From the NCBI GenBank assembly GCA_022820665.1, contig JAJEFB010000025.1, forward strand, positions 89,041 through 153,040: DNA of 64,000 nucleotides. The letters run 5' to 3'. Position 1 is the stretch's first letter. Every line of letters begins with the position of its first letter. Positions 63,547 through 64,000 of this stretch are shown here, piece by piece. Position numbers and translations under genes: made by a program. The notes below the pieces were generated by a model. The model had not been told where the DNA came from. It ran no database searches and saw only the letters and a program-made list of their open reading frames with translations. Source of the stretch: Anaerolineae bacterium. GTDB lineage: Bacteria > Chloroflexota > Anaerolineae > Aggregatilineales > Phototrophicaceae.

Positions 63547-63794
63547 ATTCACCACAGAGGCACAGATGCAAGCGCAAGTAAGTAATGAGAAAAATGCCGC
63601 ACTTCACTCCCATCCACATCCAAGGTCGAAATCTGTACGGGTCAGCCGGCGGCTGACCCATTGCTATCGTTCCGCTTATGTTTATTATGAGGGCGAGCCA
63701 CCGGCTCGCCCGTACAGGCTCCTTATTTCGTTGCATGACTTACTTGCATTTACTTCTCTGTGCTCTCTGTGCTCTCTGTGCCTCTGTGGTGAAT
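63547..63794. mobile_element. MITE-like element 2 with perfect 20-bp terminal inverted repeat
   Basis: Positions 63547-63566 and 63775-63794 are exact inverted copies of each other. Immediately inside lie the same end words as element 1 (TAAGTAATGAGAAA at 63579-63592 and TTGCATGACTTACTTG at 63731-63746) and, between them, a REP-like double hairpin. CTCTGTG is tandemly repeated (63756-63781) near the right end. The ORF across it (63452-63844) is low-complexity and not a gene. Confidence 0.6.
63635..63715. repeat. REP-like double hairpin 2
   Basis: Outer arms GTACGGG (63635-63641) and CCCGTAC (to 63715) enclose GGGTCAGCC-GGC-GGCTGACCC and GGGCGAGCC-ACC-GGCTCGCCC, each a perfect 9-bp stem with a 3-nt loop. 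It is built like the element at 55460-55533 but with different stem sequences, that is, compensatory differences. Confidence 0.65.
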
Positions 63795-63840
63795 CCTGCC
63801 CGCTAACCCGCGACTCTATGCCAAAATCGCAACCATTCAC

Positions 63841-63870
63841 TTGACATGGATAGAACATGCGTGCTATCAT
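63841..63870 (+). promoter_or_regulatory. Strong promoter upstream of the last gene
   Basis: A perfect -35 TTGACA (63841-63846) and TATCAT (63865-63870) separated by 18 nt, followed by GGAG (63894-63897) 8 nt before ATG 63906. Confidence 0.65.
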
Positions 63871-63905
63871 GCCTATATCACCGAAACATATATGGAGATC
63901 CCGCC

Positions 63906-64000
63906 ATGCCAGCTACCTACACGCTCGATAACAAAATCGAGGCGCTCAACCTCCTCGATCGACACGACGGCGACTTCAAACTCGTCCAATCCATCCTCAA
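63906..64000 (+). CDS. N-terminus of an unidentified protein (continues beyond window)
   Basis: Only 31 codons are visible, starting MPATYTLDNKIEALNLLDRH. The sequence is helical and suggests an N-terminal helix-turn-helix-like segment (ALNLLDRHDGDFKLVQSIL), but it is too short for a call. Promoter and ribosome site are strong. Its last visible codons share a 19-nt identity with the end of the RloB gene. Confidence 0.6.
   Translation, partial: MPATYTLDNKIEALNLLDRHDGDFKLVQSIL

Noticed and set aside
63756..63781. CTCTGTG tandem repeat considered as CRISPR-like
   Set aside because: No spacers and units of 7-8 nt; a microsatellite at a repeat end. No CRISPR array was seen elsewhere.
63452..63844. 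130-codon ORF near the right edge
   Set aside because: Runs through nested inverted repeats and a CTCTGTG microsatellite; translation is low complexity and has no ribosome site.

Overview
The window looks like a chromosomal stretch of a GC-rich bacterium, most likely a member of the Chloroflexota (Anaerolineae-like). This is inference from gene content and order: YfhO/O-antigen-ligase genes, FhaA/FhaB-type genes in front of a RodA-PBP pair, a yqeY-pgpH-ybeY-dgkA operon, many stand-alone house-keeping enzymes, and an unusual family-5 solute-binding protein architecture that I associate with Anaerolineae. No rRNA, tRNA, CRISPR array, prophage or intact insertion sequence was seen.

Layout. 1-2.4 kb: end of a surface-glycosylation locus (YfhO-like, O-antigen ligase) closed by a MITE-like element. 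2.6-4.8 kb: rpsF, rpsR and a membrane-anchored parvulin foldase. 4.9-9.8 kb: FhaA-like, FhaB-like, mtnP, RodA/FtsW and a PBP-like protein whose three catalytic motifs are all lost. 9.8-13 kb: a 1,055-residue beta-propeller protein. 13.0-15.2 kb: an AT-richer AAA ATPase + RloB pair, an AbiL-like anti-phage module. 15.1-25.2 kb: GT1 glycosyltransferase, uvrA, gcdH, small metal-binding protein, methyltransferase, two unknowns, mtaB. 25.4-29.2 kb: yqeY-pgpH-ybeY-dgkA. 29.5-31.9 kb: GH18-like protein, class-IV aminotransferase, small unknown. 31.9-35.9 kb: sulfur block (polycysteine leader/attenuator, thiosulfate sulfurtransferase, SufE, Cys/Met PLP enzyme). 35.9-51.5 kb: mostly minus-strand metabolic and membrane genes, including an aminoglycoside-phosphotransferase-like gene broken by an in-frame stop, lspA (plus strand), a secreted GH13 enzyme and a YkuD L,D-transpeptidase. 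51.6-59.4 kb: hsp20-lon, hydrolase, cytosolic GH13 enzyme, glpK. 59.4-63.2 kb: two Dpp-type permeases converging on a solute-binding protein whose sequence is circularly permuted. 63.3-64 kb: nested repeats, a strong promoter and the start of a new gene.

Most notable points: (1) a textbook-looking transcription attenuator upstream of the rhodanese gene: consensus-like promoter, probable leaderless mini-ORF with three consecutive Cys codons, candidate antiterminator and a U-tailed terminator; (2) the circularly permuted DppA/OppA-like protein; (3) a RodA homologue with Asp-to-Glu at the expected catalytic position paired with a catalytically dead-looking PBP, in a genome that also carries an L,D-transpeptidase; (4) an AbiL-like defense pair; (5) several families of structured intergenic repeats, one of which supplies the stop codon of the O-antigen ligase gene. 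All function assignments come from reading motifs by eye; no database search was run.
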